Part shown: positions 1-7,854 of the stretch, piece after piece | Position numbering within the stretch: position 1 is the stretch's first letter | Layout of the letters: every line of letters begins with the position of its first letter | Source: CAVVJA01 sp963801715 | GTDB lineage: Bacteria > Actinomycetota > Actinomycetes > Mycobacteriales > Jatrophihabitantaceae | Assembly (NCBI GenBank): GCA_963801715.1 | Contig: CAWDGB010000008.1 | Span: 172,110 to 236,109 of the forward strand | Length of the DNA stretch: 64,000 nt | Reading direction: 5' to 3' | The notes under the pieces: model-generated | Database searches by the model: none | Told to the model about the DNA's origin: nothing | The model's input: the letters and a program-made list of their open reading frames with translations, nothing else | Made by a program: the position numbers and the translations under genes

Positions 1-2
1 GC

Positions 3-80
3 GACTGGGACCGCCCGCTCGAGGCGTTGACGGAGCACCTCGACCGGTCCGCCCGCAAGCGCACTACAACCCCGCTCTAG
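3..80 (+). CDS. C-terminal end of an unidentified gene entering from the left
   Basis: The first bases read open as about 25 codons that end at TAG 78-80. The tail is charged and helix-like (it contains LEALTEHLDRSARKR) and has no diagnostic motif. It stops 16 bases before the DUF2182 gene on the same strand, so it may be the first gene of the same unit. DUF899 and DUF2182 genes often follow ArsR regulators or SRPBCC (AHSA1-like) proteins in actinobacteria, so one of those is a guess from context only. Confidence 0.4.
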   Translation, partial: DWDRPLEALTEHLDRSARKRTTTPL

Positions 81-96
81 GAATCCCGAGGCAACC

Positions 97-816
97 ATGC
101 CTGATCACCGATTCACCGCTGCTTTCGCAGTCGACCGAAGCCCGGCGGAAGCCAACCCGAGCCCCGCCGAGACCACGAGGGTTGGCCCGGCCGTGCTGAC
201 CGCGACGCTCGGGCTCGCCGCCGCCTCCTGGGTGATCGCGGTCTGGCAGATGAACGGAATGGATATGGGCGCCGCCACCGAACTCGGTTCGTTCGGGTTC
301 TTCGCCGCGCTGTGGATCACGATGATGGTGGCAATGATGCTGCCGAGCACGGCCCCGGCCGTCGTCAGACATGTTCGTGCCGGTCGTCGGGTGCTCGCCG
401 GGCCGCTGTTCGTCTGCTCCTACCTTGCCGTGTGGGCACTCCTGGGCGCTGTGATCTACGTGGTGTATCGGCCGCACGGGGCCGTCGCCGCCGCCGCCGT
501 TGTGATCGCAGCCGGCGTCTACGAGTTCACGCCGCTCAAGCGGCACTTCCGCCGGCGCTGCCGCGAGAGCGTCCGCTCCGGATTCGAGTTCGGGCTCTGC
601 TGCGTCGGCTCGAGCATCGGACTAATGCTGATGCTGGTCGTGCTGGGCGTCATGAGCGTCATCTGGATGGCGGTAATCACCGTCGTCGTTTTCGCCCAGA
701 AGCTCATGCCCGCAAAGGCCCCTGTCGACGTGCCGCTGGCCCTCGCGATCGTCGGGCTCGGTGTCTGGATCGCCATCGCACCCGCGTCAGTTCCCGGACT
801 CATCCCAACGATGTGA
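97..816 (+). CDS. DUF2182 integral membrane protein
   Basis: A 239-residue membrane protein of the DUF2182 family, described as a predicted metal-binding membrane protein of unknown reaction. The family signature is visible as WITMMVAMMLPS near residues 74-85, a helix rich in Met that has been proposed to bind metal. About six hydrophobic segments can be seen (roughly 34-52, 68-88, 103-123, 130-147, 175-203 and 214-230), and a basic Cys-containing loop (KRHFRRRCRE) lies between the fourth and fifth. The length is normal for the family. It is followed after 12 bases by a DUF899 gene, a pairing common in actinobacteria that suggests co-transcription. The function of the pair is not established. 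Confidence 0.85.
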   Translation: MPDHRFTAAFAVDRSPAEANPSPAETTRVGPAVLTATLGLAAASWVIAVWQMNGMDMGAATELGSFGFFAALWITMMVAMMLPSTAPAVVRHVRAGRRVLAGPLFVCSYLAVWALLGAVIYVVYRPHGAVAAAAVVIAAGVYEFTPLKRHFRRRCRESVRSGFEFGLCCVGSSIGLMLMLVVLGVMSVIWMAVITVVVFAQKLMPAKAPVDVPLALAIVGLGVWIAIAPASVPGLIPTM

Positions 817-828
817 AGGAGAGAACGA

Positions 829-1593
829 ATGACCATTCACAAGACCGGAACACGTGAAGAGTGGCTCGCAGCCCGGCTGGACCTGCTCGCCGCCGAGAAG
901 GAGCTGACCCGGCGCAGCGACGAACTGGCACGGCAGCGGCAGGAACTCCCGTGGGTTCGCATCGACAACGAGTACGTCTTCGACACCGACGAGGGCACCG
1001 CGTCACTCGCCGATCTGTTCCGAGGACGCTCGCAACTGCTCATCTACCACTTCATGTTCGGACCCGACTACGAGGCAGGCTGCCCGTCCTGCTCGGCAAT
1101 AGCCGACGGCTTCAACGGCTCCGTCGTCCACCTCGCCAACCATGACGTCACCCTCTGCGCAGTGTCACGGGCTCCACTGGCGAAACTGCAGGCCTACAAG
1201 CAGCGGATGGGCTGGAGCTTCCCCTGGGCGTCCTCGTCCGAGAGCGAGTTCAACTACGACTTCCACGTCACCCACACCACGGAGGAGTGGCAGTCCGGAG
1301 GCGTCGAGTACAACTTTCGCACCGTCGACCTCCGGCTGCCGGGGACCGGCGAGGAGAACCCCTTCGTCGCTGCGATCACCTCCAGCGTCGGAACGGACTG
1401 GCCGACCTACCGCACAGAAGGGCCCGGCATGAGCGCCTTCGCGCTCGACGACGGCGTCATCTACCACACGTACTCGACCTACGAGCGCGGCGTGGACGCC
1501 ATCTGGGGCATGTACCCGTGGCTCGACCGCGCACCACTCGGCCGCAACGAGACCGGCATGTGGTGGCGACGCCACGATGAGTATGTCGCCTAG
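829..1593 (+). CDS. DUF899 thioredoxin-like protein
   Basis: A 254-residue cytosolic protein of the DUF899 family, which has a thioredoxin-like fold. The hallmark is visible: the hydrophobic strand LLIYHFMFGPD followed by AGCPSCS with Cys85 and Cys88, the position of the thioredoxin CxxC, then a C-terminal GMWWRRHDEY tail typical of the family. A strong ribosome binding site (AAGGAGA, 816-822) lies 6 bases before the ATG. It follows DUF2182 by 12 bases and is probably in the same operon. No substrate is known for the family, so a disulfide redox role is inference from the CxxC motif. Confidence 0.88.
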   Translation: MTIHKTGTREEWLAARLDLLAAEKELTRRSDELARQRQELPWVRIDNEYVFDTDEGTASLADLFRGRSQLLIYHFMFGPDYEAGCPSCSAIADGFNGSVVHLANHDVTLCAVSRAPLAKLQAYKQRMGWSFPWASSSESEFNYDFHVTHTTEEWQSGGVEYNFRTVDLRLPGTGEENPFVAAITSSVGTDWPTYRTEGPGMSAFALDDGVIYHTYSTYERGVDAIWGMYPWLDRAPLGRNETGMWWRRHDEYVA

Positions 1594-1655
1594 CGAGTCC
1601 GCGAAGAATCCACAGGCGCCGGCGCGCTGTGCCGGGCGCAGCCCGCTCCCCGACC

Positions 1656-3077
1656 CTATTGCCCGGCGGGAACACCCGAGTCCAACTGGCGGACGGTGAG
1701 GTCTCTTGCCGCGCCGTACCTCTCCCGAATGCCGGAAACGAGGTCGGCTTCGTAAAGCTGCTCCTCGGTCGAACCCCACGCTGGAGGATGCGGCGCGCCG
1801 CGCAGTGTCCAGGCGGCCTGGATAGCGGCTCCGTTCGCGACGTACTCACCGGGTGATGGCACCGCCACCGGGTGGCCGAGTATCGACGGGGCGATTCGCC
1901 GTACCGCCTCGGATCGTGCGCCGCCACCCACCAGGATGATGCGATCGATACGCGCACCGTGGCTTTCCAAAGCGTCAAGACCGTCCGCAAGTCCGCACAC
2001 CAGGCCCTCGATCGCGGCCCGGGCGACGTGGGCGGACGTGCTATTGCGCAGCGTGAGTCCGTGCAGAGCACCAGTTGCGTCGGGCCGATTGGGGGTGCGT
2101 TCGCCTTCGAGATAAGGCACCAGGACCAGACCATCGGACCCGGGCGGCGCCGTGATAGCCAGCTCGGACAGCGTGAGGTGGTCGACACGGAGCATCGCCG
2201 CGGCGGAGTCCAACACTCGCGCCGCGTTGAGTGTGCAGACAAGCGGTAGGAACTCTCCTGTCGCGGATGCGAATCCGGCCACAGTTCCGGTGGGGTCTGC
2301 GGTCGGCGACGGGCTGACTGCGCATACCACACCGGATGTGCCGATTGAGACGACCACATCTCCAACGGCTGCGCCGACTCCGAGTGCCGCGGCTGCGTTG
2401 TCGCCGGCTCCTGGACCGAGCAAGGCTCCGCTCGCAGCGTGACCTGCCGGCCGGTTGGGGTCCAGCACGGCCGGCACATCCGGCTCGCGGCCCAGCGCCA
2501 ACCGCAGCAGGTCAGGACGGTACGTCCCGGTTGCCGGCGACCAATATCCGGTGCCGCTTGCGTCGCTTCGATCAGTGGTCAACGACCTGCCATCCGTAGC
2601 ACCCGCCAACTTCCAGGTGAGCCAATCGTGCGGTAGGCAGACCGCGGCTGTGCGGGCCGCACTCGCGGGTTCGTTTTCGGCCAGCCACCGCAGTTTGGTG
2701 ACGGTGAATGAGGCGACGGGCACCGAACCGACAGCTTCAGCCCAAGCCCTGGGACCACCCAGCTCGGCGACAAGATCCTCGGCGGCCTGCGCGGATCGAG
2801 TGTCGTTCCATAGCAGGGCCGGCCGGACGACCGTCCCGTCCTCATCGAGGCAGATCATCCCGTGCTGCTGCCCACCCACCGCGATGGCCGACACGTCATC
2901 AAGGCTGCCGGCTGCGCGCGCCGCCTCTTCCAGCGCGATCCACCAGGTCTGCGGATCCACTTCGGTACCGGTCGGATGCGTCGAGCGCCCTTCCCGGATC
3001 AGCTCGCCCGAATCCGCGTCCCGGATGACGACCTTGCATGTCTGGGTCGACGAGTCGATACCTGCCACAAGGGACAT
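1656..3077 (-). CDS. xylB: xylulokinase (FGGY family)
   Basis: A 473-residue sugar kinase that phosphorylates D-xylulose to xylulose 5-phosphate, feeding the pentose phosphate pathway. The FGGY N-terminal domain starts with GIDSSTQTCKVVI (residues 6-18), followed by GGQQHGM (68-74) and LLWNDTRS (88-95). The C-terminal domain shows a nucleotide-phosphate loop (SIGTSGVVCAV) and the adenosine motif VGGGARS. The catalytic Asp is expected in GAGDNAAAALG. Its length matches actinobacterial XylB. It is the last gene of the minus-strand polyol cluster, 43 bases behind the APH-like gene, and would act on the ketose made by the upstream dehydrogenase. Another ketose, for example ribulose, cannot be excluded. 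Confidence 0.9.
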   Translation of the reverse strand: MSLVAGIDSSTQTCKVVIRDADSGELIREGRSTHPTGTEVDPQTWWIALEEAARAAGSLDDVSAIAVGGQQHGMICLDEDGTVVRPALLWNDTRSAQAAEDLVAELGGPRAWAEAVGSVPVASFTVTKLRWLAENEPASAARTAAVCLPHDWLTWKLAGATDGRSLTTDRSDASGTGYWSPATGTYRPDLLRLALGREPDVPAVLDPNRPAGHAASGALLGPGAGDNAAAALGVGAAVGDVVVSIGTSGVVCAVSPSPTADPTGTVAGFASATGEFLPLVCTLNAARVLDSAAAMLRVDHLTLSELAITAPPGSDGLVLVPYLEGERTPNRPDATGALHGLTLRNSTSAHVARAAIEGLVCGLADGLDALESHGARIDRIILVGGGARSEAVRRIAPSILGHPVAVPSPGEYVANGAAIQAAWTLRGAPHPPAWGSTEEQLYEADLVSGIRERYGAARDLTVRQLDSGVPAGQ

Positions 3078-3120
3078 GCGGTCTCCTACCCGCTCAAGCC
3101 AAACAGCATGAGTCGATCAC

Positions 3121-3915
3121 TTAGCAACGGGCCTGGGGACGCTCGGCCAGCTCGTGGACGTGCGCTTCGATCCACCGTTGGGCGCGCCGATACATGCTGG
3201 CTGTGCGTGTCCACGTTTGGGTAAAGGCCGGATGACCCCGATTGCTGCCATCCTCGATGATTTCGGCGATCCAGTCGTTTGCAGCTATCGCAGCTTGGGC
3301 GGCTTTCCAGCGGACTTCGGGTGAGGCTCCGTAGCTGTCCAGCAAAAGCCGGAACCGTCTGATGCCACGACCGTGGCGCGAGTCAACAACGTCGCGGGGG
3401 TCGAGCAGCGGCGCCCAAAAGCAGCCTGCGACAGCCAGCTCCCATGCGACGCAGCCTGGCGCGGCAAGGTCGAAGTCAATCAATCCGACTGCGGCGCCGT
3501 TGCTGAAGATGACGTTCGCTGGGTTGGTGTCGTTGTGGGTGACAAGCGATCCGCGCCACCGAGCCGGCACCGCGCGTTGCCAGCGATCGGTACCGGGGTT
3601 GAAGGCGACCACGTGCTGGTGATAGTTACGCAGCAGCTCCGCGACGGTGACCAGGGCGTCGTCGGTGAGCGCCCACTCGGGCGGCGGAGGGTACGCGGCG
3701 CGGCCCTCGATGTAGCTGAGGACCTCGGTTTGACCGTGGGTGCCGAGGACACGGGGCGAGCCCGTGAATCCTGAGCTCTCCAAGTGCCGCAGGAGCTGGT
3801 GGACGGCCACACTGTGGCGGCCCAGCGGCCGATGCACCGTATCGCCGATGCGCCGAACGAGGCCGCGGTTCGCTGTGCCTCCAGGCAGCAGGTCAGCGTC
3901 AGACACGAGCTGCAT
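3121..3915 (-). CDS. APH-family phosphotransferase (small-molecule kinase)
   Basis: A 264-residue kinase of the aminoglycoside/choline phosphotransferase fold. The catalytic loop is THNDTNPANVIF (His127, Asp129, Asn134), a variant of HxDxxxxN, and the metal-binding IDFD motif follows at 146-149. The N-terminal lobe is short and lacks an obvious nucleotide-binding Lys motif in the first residues. The gene overlaps the end of the SorC-type regulator by 17 bases and precedes xylB, so it is translated with the polyol genes. That context argues for a sugar, sugar-alcohol or sugar-amine substrate rather than an antibiotic. The substrate cannot be named from sequence. Confidence 0.75.
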   Translation of the reverse strand: MQLVSDADLLPGGTANRGLVRRIGDTVHRPLGRHSVAVHQLLRHLESSGFTGSPRVLGTHGQTEVLSYIEGRAAYPPPPEWALTDDALVTVAELLRNYHQHVVAFNPGTDRWQRAVPARWRGSLVTHNDTNPANVIFSNGAAVGLIDFDLAAPGCVAWELAVAGCFWAPLLDPRDVVDSRHGRGIRRFRLLLDSYGASPEVRWKAAQAAIAANDWIAEIIEDGSNRGHPAFTQTWTRTASMYRRAQRWIEAHVHELAERPQARC

Positions 3916-4885
3916 CGGCGGAGGTCGGATCGGCCGGATGGCTTCCGGACGCGGACTCGACGAGTTGTCGTGCGAGCGCGGAGTGGGTCACCAGGCTGGT
4001 TACCAGCCCACCTGTGAGCGCGGAACGCACGGCGTCGACCTTGCCTTCGCCGTAGGCGATACCAAGGACGTCCTTGATCGCTGCCAGCTGTTGCCCGGTT
4101 ACTCCGATGATCCGTTTGCTCAACGGGCTGATCACCTCCCTGCCGTCGCGGTCGATGAGTACCCCGGAGATCTCTCCGACGACCCCGGCGCGCCGGACAC
4201 GCTCCCGGGTCTCGGGCTCTACCGCATCGAAGATGGTTGACAGCCCTTTGGCCCAGGCGCCGATACCGACCACCGCGACGGTAACTGCCGGCAGCAAGGC
4301 GGCCGCGTGCATCACGTCCGGCTGTCGCCTGAGGGCGCGTGCAGTCGCGGCGTCGGCGACGACGAGCGGGGCGTAGTACACGTGCGCGGGGCCGCCACCG
4401 ACCCGCGCCACCCTCCGTACGAGTTCGAGTACGTCGCTCGCATCCGGACGCGACAGCGCACCGGTCAGCTGAACGACAGGGCACGGGGCGAAGTCGGTCA
4501 GCGCCGTCCCGATCGCACTCAGCGACCGGCCCCAGGCGAGGCCCAAGACGTCATCGGCGGTGACCAGTTCTTGGAGCAACTCGGCGGCCGCTTCGCCGAG
4601 ATGGCCGCGCAACGCAACCTCGCTATCGTCCGGAATATCGATCACTACGGCATGCGCCAAGCCGAACGTCGACTGAAGACGCATCGAAAGATCGGTATCG
4701 ATTGACCCCTCGTGCTCGATCACGATGCGAACGAGGCCGGATCGGCGGCTCGCCTCGAGAAGTCGGGCGACACGAAAGCGGCTGATGTTGAGTTCGGCGG
4801 CAATATCGCTCTTCGATCGGCCGTCGAGGTAATAGCCGCGGGCCACACGGGACATCAACATCAGCTGCGCCGGCCCGGTCCGCAC
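3899..4885 (-). CDS. SorC/DeoR-type sugar-binding transcriptional regulator
   Basis: A 328-residue regulator. A helix-turn-helix of the SorC family occupies roughly residues 24-47 (GRSKSDIAAELNISRFRVAR), followed by a large phosphosugar-binding domain with motifs typical of the family (GLAWGRSL, VVGIGAW, GVTGQQLAAIK). The start is GTG at 4885, with GAGGGGG about 10 bases upstream. It lies between the dehydrogenase and the APH-like kinase in the polyol cluster. A palindrome at 4915-4928, just upstream of the gene, matches two palindromes before the transport operon, so it probably represses itself and the transporter and is released by a phosphorylated pathway intermediate. The inducer is inference. 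Confidence 0.88.
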   Translation of the reverse strand: MRTGPAQLMLMSRVARGYYLDGRSKSDIAAELNISRFRVARLLEASRRSGLVRIVIEHEGSIDTDLSMRLQSTFGLAHAVVIDIPDDSEVALRGHLGEAAAELLQELVTADDVLGLAWGRSLSAIGTALTDFAPCPVVQLTGALSRPDASDVLELVRRVARVGGGPAHVYYAPLVVADAATARALRRQPDVMHAAALLPAVTVAVVGIGAWAKGLSTIFDAVEPETRERVRRAGVVGEISGVLIDRDGREVISPLSKRIIGVTGQQLAAIKDVLGIAYGEGKVDAVRSALTGGLVTSLVTHSALARQLVESASGSHPADPTSADAARV

Positions 4886-4914
4886 GTCGATCCATCCCCC
4901 TCAAGGCCACCGAC

Positions 4915-4928
4915 CGCTCACCTGAGCA
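4915..4928. promoter_or_regulatory. putative operator of the SorC-type regulator (autoregulatory site)
   Basis: CGCTCA-CC-TGAGCA is an inverted repeat with 2-base spacing, imperfect only in the outermost base. It sits 30 bases upstream of the regulator GTG, in the 110-base gap after the dehydrogenase gene. The same CGCTCA-NN-TGAGCG pattern occurs twice before the substrate-binding protein gene (9225-9240 and 9325-9338). Assignment to the regulator is inference from this sharing. Confidence 0.6.
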
Positions 4929-4996
4929 GCTCAACTGCCAGTTTGGCACAGGCTCGAGTTCCGGCGCGGCAAAGGCCCCTTCCTCGGCGCACGCCG

Positions 4997-5986
4997 CTAG
5001 GGAATCACTTGGGTCTTTAGGCCTTGTCCAGCCTGGAATGTCTTTAGCGCATCGGCGTAGCGCTCCAGGGGCAGCCGGTCGGTGATGAACACCCGCGGGT
5101 CGAGCACCCCTGCGGCGAACAGTTCGGCGGCCCGCTCATAGCTATGCAGCACCGCCATCGCACCGGTGATAGTGATCTCCTGGTTGTAGATCTTGTAGGG
5201 CTCGATGGTGGCCCGCGCCGCATAAGCAGCCACCCCGAACTGCAGGAACGTGCCGGCCGGCGCAACCCGGCCGAGGCCGTCTTGGATGGCCTTGTCGTTG
5301 CCGGTGGCATCGACGACGAGCTCCCAACCGTAGGGTTGCTCCAGGGCCTCGGCGGAGGTAACCGCGTTCGAGCAGCCCAGCTGCCTGGCGACCGTGAGCC
5401 GGTCCGGATTGATGTCTACGATGTCGACGCTCACCGCGCCGACGCGCTTTGCCAGCTCGAGCATCATCAGGCCCATCGTGCCGGCGCCATATATCAATAC
5501 GTGCGACCCGAGTTGGCTACGCAGCACGTCGTAACCGCGCACCGCGCATGACAGCGGCTCGATCAAGGTCGCATCGGCCGTCTCGATGTGATCGGGCAGC
5601 CGCGCACAGTTGGCGGCGGGCACGGCCACGTACTGCGCCGCCCCGCCAGGCGCGGTCACTCCGATTGCTCCCCATCGGAGGCATAGATTGTTGTGGCCGA
5701 TGCGGCAGTAATGGCATTCGTAGCAATACAGGGACGGATCGACGGCCACCCGGTCACCGTCACGGACATCGAGCGCGTCAGGGCCGGACGCCACGATCCG
5801 ACCGGCGAACTCATGCCCCGGGATTATCGGCAGGGACGGGGCGAACTCGCCATCGAGGATGTGCAGGTCGGTGCCGCAGAGTCCGCAGGCCGCGACCTCG
5901 ACTATCACCTCGCCCGAGCCGGGCGTGGGGTCGTCGACGGTCTCGACCGAGACGTTGCCGGCAGACTTGATGATCGCGGCTCTCAC
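4997..5986 (-). CDS. zinc-dependent polyol (sorbitol/xylitol-type) dehydrogenase
   Basis: A 329-residue medium-chain dehydrogenase that would oxidise a sugar alcohol to a ketose with NAD. The catalytic zinc site is visible as ACGLCGTDLH (Cys37) and GHEF (His58, Glu59). The structural zinc site has four cysteines (88, 91, 94 and 102) in YCYECHYCRIGHNNLC. The Rossmann motif IYGAGTMG lies near residue 165. The chosen start is GTG at 5986, which overlaps the permease stop in a GTGA, so the two are translationally coupled. It is the first enzyme after the transporter genes, and xylulokinase lies downstream, so a pentitol or hexitol substrate giving xylulose or another ketose is likely. The exact polyol is unknown. 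Confidence 0.87.
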   Translation of the reverse strand: MRAAIIKSAGNVSVETVDDPTPGSGEVIVEVAACGLCGTDLHILDGEFAPSLPIIPGHEFAGRIVASGPDALDVRDGDRVAVDPSLYCYECHYCRIGHNNLCLRWGAIGVTAPGGAAQYVAVPAANCARLPDHIETADATLIEPLSCAVRGYDVLRSQLGSHVLIYGAGTMGLMMLELAKRVGAVSVDIVDINPDRLTVARQLGCSNAVTSAEALEQPYGWELVVDATGNDKAIQDGLGRVAPAGTFLQFGVAAYAARATIEPYKIYNQEITITGAMAVLHSYERAAELFAAGVLDPRVFITDRLPLERYADALKTFQAGQGLKTQVIP

Positions 5987-6864
5987 TTCACGGCTCCCAG
6001 GGATAGGCCCTGTACGAGCTTGTCTTGTGCGGCGAAGCCGGCCACCACCACGGGTATGGACACCACGACGGCGGCCGCGCACACCTTGGCCAGGAACAGG
6101 CCCTGGCTGGTGACGAAGCTGGTCAAGAACACCGGTGCCGTTTGTGCCTGCACCCCGGTTAGCACCAAGGCGAACAACAGCTCGTTCCAGCTGAAGATGA
6201 AGCAAATGAGCGCGGTGGCCGCGATGCCCGGCACCGCGATCGGCGCGACGATCTTGCGCATCGTGTAGAGGACACCGGCGCCGTCGATAGCGGCCGCCTC
6301 GATGATCGCGATCGGCACCTCCGCCAGGAACGACCGCATCATCCAGACCGCGATCGGTAGATTCATCGTAGTGTAGAGGATGATCAGTATGAAGAGGTTG
6401 TCGAGCATGTGAGCCTTCTGCGCGAACAGGTATATCGGCAGCAGTCCGGCGACCAGCGGCAGCATCTTCGTCGATAGGAAGAAGAACAGCACGTCCGACC
6501 ACTTGCGCACGGGCCGGATGGAGAGCGCGTACGCGGCGGGAAACGCCAGAAGGAGCACGAGGATCGTCGAGGTGACGCTCGCTGTGATCGAATTCGCCAG
6601 GTACGGCCAGGGGCTGGTGCCGGTGCCCTGCCCGAAGAACTGTCGGTACCCCTGGAGGGTGAGCGGCGCGGCGATGCTGGGCGGATTGGTGCTGGCGTCG
6701 GCCTCACTGTGAAAGGACGTCAGGACCATCCACAACACCGGGATGATGAAGATCACGCCGATCACCCAAGCGAGAAGACCAAGCAGGGCGTTGCTGGCCC
6801 GCCATTTGCGACGTGGCCGCGTGTCGGTGACCGCGACGGGACGCCGCGCTACTGCGGTGGTCAT
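5983..6864 (-). CDS. ABC transporter permease, sugar/polyol (MalG/SmoG type)
   Basis: A 293-residue inner-membrane permease of the carbohydrate ABC family (CUT1). Six hydrophobic segments are visible, the first at LLAWVIGVIFIIPVLWMVL. The EAA loop that docks the ATPase reads EAAAIDGAGVLYTMRKIVAP. It starts with the ATG at 6864 in a TGATG overlap with the preceding permease stop, and it ends in a GTGA overlap with the dehydrogenase. Its partners are the other permease and the lipoprotein just upstream. It resembles sorbitol/mannitol transport systems. A longer open frame upstream of 6864 only mirrors the preceding gene. Confidence 0.9.
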   Translation of the reverse strand: MTTAVARRPVAVTDTRPRRKWRASNALLGLLAWVIGVIFIIPVLWMVLTSFHSEADASTNPPSIAAPLTLQGYRQFFGQGTGTSPWPYLANSITASVTSTILVLLLAFPAAYALSIRPVRKWSDVLFFFLSTKMLPLVAGLLPIYLFAQKAHMLDNLFILIILYTTMNLPIAVWMMRSFLAEVPIAIIEAAAIDGAGVLYTMRKIVAPIAVPGIAATALICFIFSWNELLFALVLTGVQAQTAPVFLTSFVTSQGLFLAKVCAAAVVVSIPVVVAGFAAQDKLVQGLSLGAVK

Positions 6865-7841
6865 CAGGTTTTCTCCTCGCGTAGCAGCCCCGACACCGTG
6901 CGCAGTGCCAGCGTCGCGACGATCAACGAGCCGACCACTACCACGACGCCTTGCGCCGAGGCCAAGCCATAGTCGTGCGCGCTGAAGAAGGTTTGGTAGA
7001 TCGTGTACGGCAGGTTCGCCGTGCCCAAGCCGCCGGAGGTGATCACGTACACCGCGTCGAAGGTCTGGAGGATGAAGATCGTGCCCAGCAGCCCGGCGAG
7101 TTCGAGGTACTGGCGCATGTGCGGCAGCGTGATGTAGGTGAACATCTGCCACGTCGAGGCGCCGTCGACGCGTGCTGCCTCCATCACCTCAGGGTCGCGT
7201 GACTGCAGACCGGCGAGCAGGATCAGCATCATGAACGGGGTCCACTGCCAGATCAGCTGGACCTCGATCATGATCTTGGGGTACTCGGTGAGCCAGTCCG
7301 GCTGGGGAGCGGTGCCGCCGAATAGATCCCAGATCCAGGTCAACGTGCCGTTGATCAGACCGTAGCTGGCGTTGTAGATGCCGTGCTTGAACAGCAGTGC
7401 TGCCGCGACGGGGACGATCAGGAACGGCGTGATCATCATGGTGCGCACGACGCCTCGTCCGAGGAACGCCCGGTCGAGCAGCAGCGCGATAGCCAAGCCG
7501 AGTAGCAAGCTGACGATCACCACGGTTGCCGTGAGCACAATGGTGAAGATCACCGACGAGCGCAGCGCCGGATCGGTGAACACCTTCTTGTAATTGTCCA
7601 GGCCCGCCCATCCCCGCGTCTGCGGTGAGAGCGCGTTCCACCTCAGGAACGAGATGACCAGCGTCGCCACGAACGGCAGCTGCGTGACGATGATCAGGAA
7701 GACGAGCGCGGGCAGCAGCGGAGCGCGGCGCCCCCACCGCTCGCGCGAGGTGGTCGGCGGCCCTCCCGGCGCCGCGCTGCGATCGGCTCGACGGCGGATA
7801 CGCGACGGCCGTACCTCGGCGTCGGTTACCTGTGTTGCCAT
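6864..7841 (-). CDS. ABC transporter permease, sugar/polyol (MalF/SmoF type)
   Basis: A 325-residue CUT1-type permease. After a basic, cytoplasmic N-terminus of about 40 residues come six membrane segments. The first is LLPALVFLIIVTQLPFVATL, and the EAA loop near the C-terminal third reads EAARVDGASTWQMFTYITLP. The ATG at 7841 was chosen because the preceding lipoprotein stops at 7855, leaving a 13-base gap. The open frame further upstream runs through that gene and is not supported. It forms the heterodimeric channel with the next permease. No gene for the ATPase subunit is found in this cluster. Confidence 0.9.
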   Translation of the reverse strand: MATQVTDAEVRPSRIRRRADRSAAPGGPPTTSRERWGRRAPLLPALVFLIIVTQLPFVATLVISFLRWNALSPQTRGWAGLDNYKKVFTDPALRSSVIFTIVLTATVVIVSLLLGLAIALLLDRAFLGRGVVRTMMITPFLIVPVAAALLFKHGIYNASYGLINGTLTWIWDLFGGTAPQPDWLTEYPKIMIEVQLIWQWTPFMMLILLAGLQSRDPEVMEAARVDGASTWQMFTYITLPHMRQYLELAGLLGTIFILQTFDAVYVITSGGLGTANLPYTIYQTFFSAHDYGLASAQGVVVVVGSLIVATLALRTVSGLLREEKT

Positions 7842-7854
7842 CGCTTGTCCTCCG

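Noticed and set aside
3077..3121. A fourth operator before xylB (CGCTCA near 3,090 with TGAGTCG further on)
   Set aside because: The half-sites are 12 bases apart and the second is imperfect, unlike the 2-base spacing of the three accepted sites.
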